A DNA stretch of 64,000 nt from Hirsutella rhossiliensis. Lineage: Eukaryota; Ascomycota; Sordariomycetes; Hypocreales; Ophiocordycipitaceae. This document shows, one piece after another, positions 60,201 to 64,000 of this stretch. The first letter of the stretch is position 1; each line of letters begins with the position of its first letter. A model generated the notes under the pieces. That model had not been told where the DNA came from. It made no database searches and saw only the letters and a list, made by a program, of their open reading frames with translations. Both the position numbers and the translations under genes were made by a program. The stretch is taken from positions 1,674,001 to 1,738,000 of the forward strand of contig NW_025408675.1 of assembly GCF_020360975.1 (NCBI RefSeq), written 5' to 3'.

Positions 60201-62080
60201 AGGGGTAGGAAAGGCACCTCTCTTAAAGGATTACCTAGCTGCCTTTTTATCCTTACTATAAGAAGTAAAGGAAGGTATAAGACCTAATATAGTTACTAAA
60301 GAAGACTAACCTCTCTTTTATTTTAATTGTTTTTCTAACTTCTATCTAACGCTTATAGAAGACGGTTCCTATAAAGCGTTTATAGTAGGCCGGCTCTTTA
60401 AGCTATAGCTATTAGTAAGGAAGGTATATAAAAGAGACCTCCTAGACCTACTAGTAAACTAAAAGCAGCTAGAAAGACAACCTTTTAAAGACTAGTTTTT
60501 CTAGGGTTAGAAAGACTACCTAGCTTTATATAAAGAAATAGGGTCTTTTAAAGAGGTCCTTAAGGAAATAGTAAGAGGAAAATAGGTCCTTAAATATAAG
60601 TAGGACTTTATCTATAAGACTAATAAATATAGCTTCCTTTAAAAGTATAAAGCCTAGCTAGTTATCTATAGGAATTAATAGGAAAATAGGGATTTACTAC
60701 TAAGGCAACTACCTTAGTAGGGATGTCTTTTCGGACCCTTATAGCTATAGTAGTAGAATTCGAACTTAAGCTTAATTAAATAGATATAGTTAGCGCCTTT
60801 ATTAACTGCCCCCTTAAGAAAAAAGAAATTATTTATATATAACTTCCTCTTAGTTTCTAATAACTAAGAAAGGTTTTATAGCTTAAGAAAGCTTTATACG
60901 GACTATAAAGATTACCCCTTCTTTAGTAATAGTATTTAATAGGTTCCCTTAAAGCCCTAGGATTTAAGAAAGTCCTTTAGGAACTATATATAATATAGAA
61001 GGGTAAAATTACGGTTTTCTTTTACGTCGACGATATTATCTAGCCTACCTAAAAGAGAAAGAAGCTATTACTAGAGAGGCTATATAAGGCCTAAAATAAA
61101 GGTATAAGATAACTAAGCTAAGAGAGCTAAAGTAGTTCTTAAGGATATAAATCCTTTAAAATAGGTCTTAATAGACTATTTAGCTTACCTAGGACGCTTA
61201 TATTAATAATATCGCTTATAAATTCGACCTTAATTCTATCGATAAAAAGCTTCCCTCTACGCCTATATTAAATAAAGAGCTTTTTCCTAATCCGTCCTTT
61301 TAAGCTAGGGAGTAAGAGAAATATTAATATTAGTAAAAGGTAGGCTCCTTACTTTTCTTAGCTATTTTTACTAGACCGGATATCTCTTTAATAGTCTCTT
61401 AGCTAGCTAGGTATAACTAGAATCCTAGCCTTAAGTATTAAGAAGTAGTAGATAAAGCTATCTTTTATCTTTATTTAATAAGATTATATAGTCTATGCTT
61501 AAGAGGGTAAGAAAGAAAGAAATTAGCTACCGAAATCTTTTTTTATTTAAGCGATTTATCCTTTATAGATAATTCCTTAGATAGAAAGAGCTTATAAGGG
61601 TATATTATATCCCTTTTTAAAGGAACTATTACTTAGAGAGCTTTAAAGTAAGCTACTATTATAACTTTAAGTATAAAGGTAGAGCTACTAGCTTTTTTAG
61701 AAGTATTAAAAGAAGCGATTTCCCTTAGCTAGCTACTTATATCTTTATAACTATAAATTATATCCTTATTAGCTATAGAATATAATAATATATAGACTAT
61801 ATAAATTCTTATAGAAAACGTAAAGCTATTAACCAAGCTATAGTATATCGATATCTACTAGTATTAGTTACGCTAAGAGGTTTAAAAGGGACTTATTTCT
61901 ATCTATTAGGTTTTAATAGTATCGATAAAAGCTATCGGTCTTACGAAGCCCTTAATAAAGTAGAAGCTAGCTATCTTTTTATAGTAAATTAGGCTAAAAG
62001 ACGTTTAAGAAAAGCTATCCTTAAAGGCCCGCCTTAAGAGTCTATAAGAGGAGCTAATAGTATATATAAGAAGGTAACGT
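60200..62080 (+). pseudogene. RIP-degraded reverse transcriptase and RNase H of copia B
   Basis: The RT start is seen at about 60700-60840 (FRTLIAIVVEFELKLN and a frame equivalent to DVxxAFxxxPL). KALYGL lies at about 60890-60905. The catalytic box FFYVDDII is at about 61017-61040 with both Asp codons (GAC GAT) intact, because neither is in a RIP context on either strand. RNase H is presumed at about 61400-62050. The frame has many TAA/TAG stops, so the protein is dead although the catalytic motif survives. Confidence 0.8.
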
Positions 62081-62352
62081 CTATAGCCGAAGAAAAGGAA
62101 GAGGTTTTTCCCTTTAAAGGGCCCTTTATTTAATTAGGTTTTTCCCTTCTAAGAAGGCCCCCTTTCTTATAAGACTTTCCCCTCTTTAGGCCCCTATTCC
62201 TTAAGTAGGTCTAAAAGAGCCTAGGGACCTAAAAGGGCCCTTGCTTTCCTTAAGTAAAGGGAGAAGTATAGAGCTAAGAACCTCCTCTATACGCTTACTA
62301 GCCTAAAGCTATATTAGCTATACCTTTAAGGGGTAGGCTATAGCTAAGAGGG

Positions 62353-62837
62353 TATATCGCGAAGCGTAGCTTAACTTTATAGTTCTTAGAGATATCCCTT
62401 AGTATAAAGGACTAAGGAAGCTAAAAATACCTAGTATAAAAGAAGGAAGAAGGAGCTAAAAAGAGGTATAGAAAGAAGGGTAGGGGTATAAAGGGAAGTA
62501 AAAGTAGCGGTAGCTTCTTATAGAGGTAGCGAAAGATAAGATAGATATATTAGTAATAGCTAGAAAAGAGGGGAGAAACTAGTAAAAAGCTTAGTAGTTA
62601 AAAGGATATTAATAGCTTCTTTAAGTAGGGTCTTCGTTATTAATTAAGATACTAGATAGGTATAAAGAGGGGTATTAGATAAAGGAAAGAAGGATAATTA
62701 AGAAAATATAATAATTACTCCTTTACTTTTATTACTACTCTTATAAGAATTAAATCTCTCTACCTTACTAGTCCGACCCCTTACTTTTAAATTTACCTTT
62801 ATATATTTTTATATACTTCTTATATCTCTTTACGCGA
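62353..62837 (+). repeat. 3' LTR of copia B
   Basis: Starts TATATCGCGAAGCG directly after the purine run AAGAGGG (62346-62352), which fixes the plus orientation. Ends near TTTACGCGAGA. Confidence 0.8.
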
Positions 62838-64000
62838 GATTTCTAAGCCTTATAAAAAACTATAAGGATAGCCTTATACGCGTATTAAATAAAAAGGAAC
62901 TTAAAGGAGTCTAGGCTAAGGGCTTTCTTATTAAAAGAGCTAATAATAGCCCTCTTAATCTCTAGGTCCTTTAGCCTTAGCTAGTCTTACTTAACTATAC
63001 CTTTACTACTTATATAACTTAGGGGCTCTTCTTTTTTTAGGCTTTAAGGGGGGCTAAAAAGAGGGCTAGGGCTAAGGTCTAAGGTTAGAAAAAAGGTTAT
63101 TAAGAAGGCCTTATATTTTTCTATAAAGGTATTAGCTTTTACCTTTATCCTATCTTTTATATATAAGATACTAAGAAGGGTAAGGTTAGCTTTAGCCTTA
63201 GTATAAGAAAAGGCTATAAAGATATCCTTTCTTATTACTTTTAGTAAAAAGCTCTCTTAGTATTACTTTTTAATAGCTTTAATAGTATACTTAAAGCTAT
63301 TTCGGGCCTTTATAAAGCTTTTCTTACTCTCCTTATCTTAAGCTAGCTTATAAGCTTATTAAGCTAGGCTTAGGGCTTTTTAAAACTAAGTTAGCTTATT
63401 AGTATATTAAGGCTTAGATCCTTTATAAGGCTTCTTTTTTAGTATTACTATATTTAAAGCCTTTATAAAGGTTATTATTAAAAGGGAAGCTATCCCTTTT
63501 AAGTCGTCCTTTTTATAGCCCTCTTTATAGCTATAAGGAGGTCTTATTCTTTCTTAGCTAAGTATTTTAAAAATACCTTTTAGTTTACTTTCTTATAATT
63601 ATAAGTAGTAGGCCTAGCTAGTAAGGGCCTATTAAGGCCCCTTAAGCTAGCTTTAAAGTCTATAAGCTTATAATCTAAGCTTATAGCTTTTAAGAAGTAG
63701 AATTTAGCTTAGGTTAGCTATTTAAAAGGGCTATAAAAAGTAAAGTCTATAACTAAGGCCCCTTTTAAGCCTTTCCTTTAATAGGTGCTTTTTTTAACTA
63801 CCTTAAGGTCTATTAATAAGGAAGCTTTATAGCGGTCGTAGTAGCTAATAAGGGCTTTTACTTTATAGGCCTTAAAGGGTTTTATAAAAGGGTTCTATTA
63901 AGGGTAGTATAGGTTAAAGTCCCTTATTAAAAGGAAGGGCTATTATAAGAGTTAGGCTATTAGTAGTAGCCTTTTTATTATAAGGGGCCCTTATTAGCGT
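62838..64000 (-). mobile_element. LINE 2, 5' part: endonuclease (runs off the window)
   Basis: Minus-strand sequence right of copia B. The endonuclease motif is read at about 63901-63930 as LLIRDFNLYYP, the degraded GDFNxHHP. The following frame (about 63500-63850) contains LIDLKVV and VIDFTFYSPF, with stops at TAA/TAG. The linker between endonuclease and RT fills 62838-63500. The LINE's 5' end and any ORF1 lie beyond 64000. Confidence 0.7.

Larger units (their letters stand above)
56536..62837 (+). mobile_element. Ty1/copia element B, complete structure, nested in LINE 2
   Basis: About 6.3 kb with LTRs of about 485-487 bp (56536-57022 and 62353-62837) and a single polyprotein region in copia order (gag, protease, integrase, RT, RNase H). 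LINE 2 endonuclease lies to its right and LINE 2 RT to its left, both minus strand. It is the reference copy for copia A and for the fragment at 30754-31517. A target duplication could not be confirmed: the flanks are TTTAT and TTTCT, not identical. Confidence 0.8.

Overview
The window looks like a heterochromatic, transposon-filled stretch of a filamentous ascomycete (Pezizomycotina) chromosome. It is degraded by repeat-induced point mutation (RIP). Outside one short island, CpA and TpG dinucleotides are almost gone, turned to TpA. As a result ATG and TGA are nearly absent, CAA/CAG/TGG codons read as TAA/TAG, and long ATG-started ORFs do not exist. Underlying proteins can still be followed by reading frames whose stops are almost all at expected Gln or Trp codons. 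All transposon calls below rest on such reading by eye plus repeat geometry.

Layout. (1) 1-13099: two copies of a chromodomain-bearing Ty3/gypsy element. A minus-strand copy (238-7735, 450-bp LTRs, 5-bp target duplication CTACT) is nested in an older plus-strand copy (1-237 and 7736-13099). (2) 13104-29945: a minus-strand Ty3/gypsy element with ~637-bp LTRs and an extra sense ORF 3' of integrase. It is split by a plus-strand LINE (21014-28075, 14-bp target duplication, AAT-repeat tail) that carries an antisense ORF in its 3' part. (3) 29946-31517: a third Ty3/gypsy gag-protease relic, followed by the LTR and 3' end of a minus-strand copia element. (4) 31518-34410: an island with normal dinucleotide composition. 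It holds the only convincing intact gene, a 103-residue secreted protein at 33702-34013. (5) 34411-53884: a plus-strand copia element interrupted by a minus-strand Ty3/gypsy element (35519-44031), a 545-bp Mutator-like foldback element (44373-44917) and a plus-strand chromovirus (46122-53105). (6) 53885-64000: a minus-strand LINE, interrupted by another copia copy of the same family (56536-62837), continuing past the window end.

How it fits together. Nesting order, equal LTR lengths and matching target duplications give an insertion chronology, and older hosts have also lost more CpG than younger guests. The small secreted-protein gene in a single-copy pocket between RIP-mutated repeats is the arrangement known for effector genes in plant-associated ascomycetes. 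The protein is a candidate, not a proven effector. The least expected observation is that three unrelated transposons (35519-44031, 46122-53105 and the LINE at 21014-28075) each appear to carry a long ORF on the antisense strand near the 3' end. I saw no tRNA, rRNA, CRISPR array or conventional housekeeping gene.
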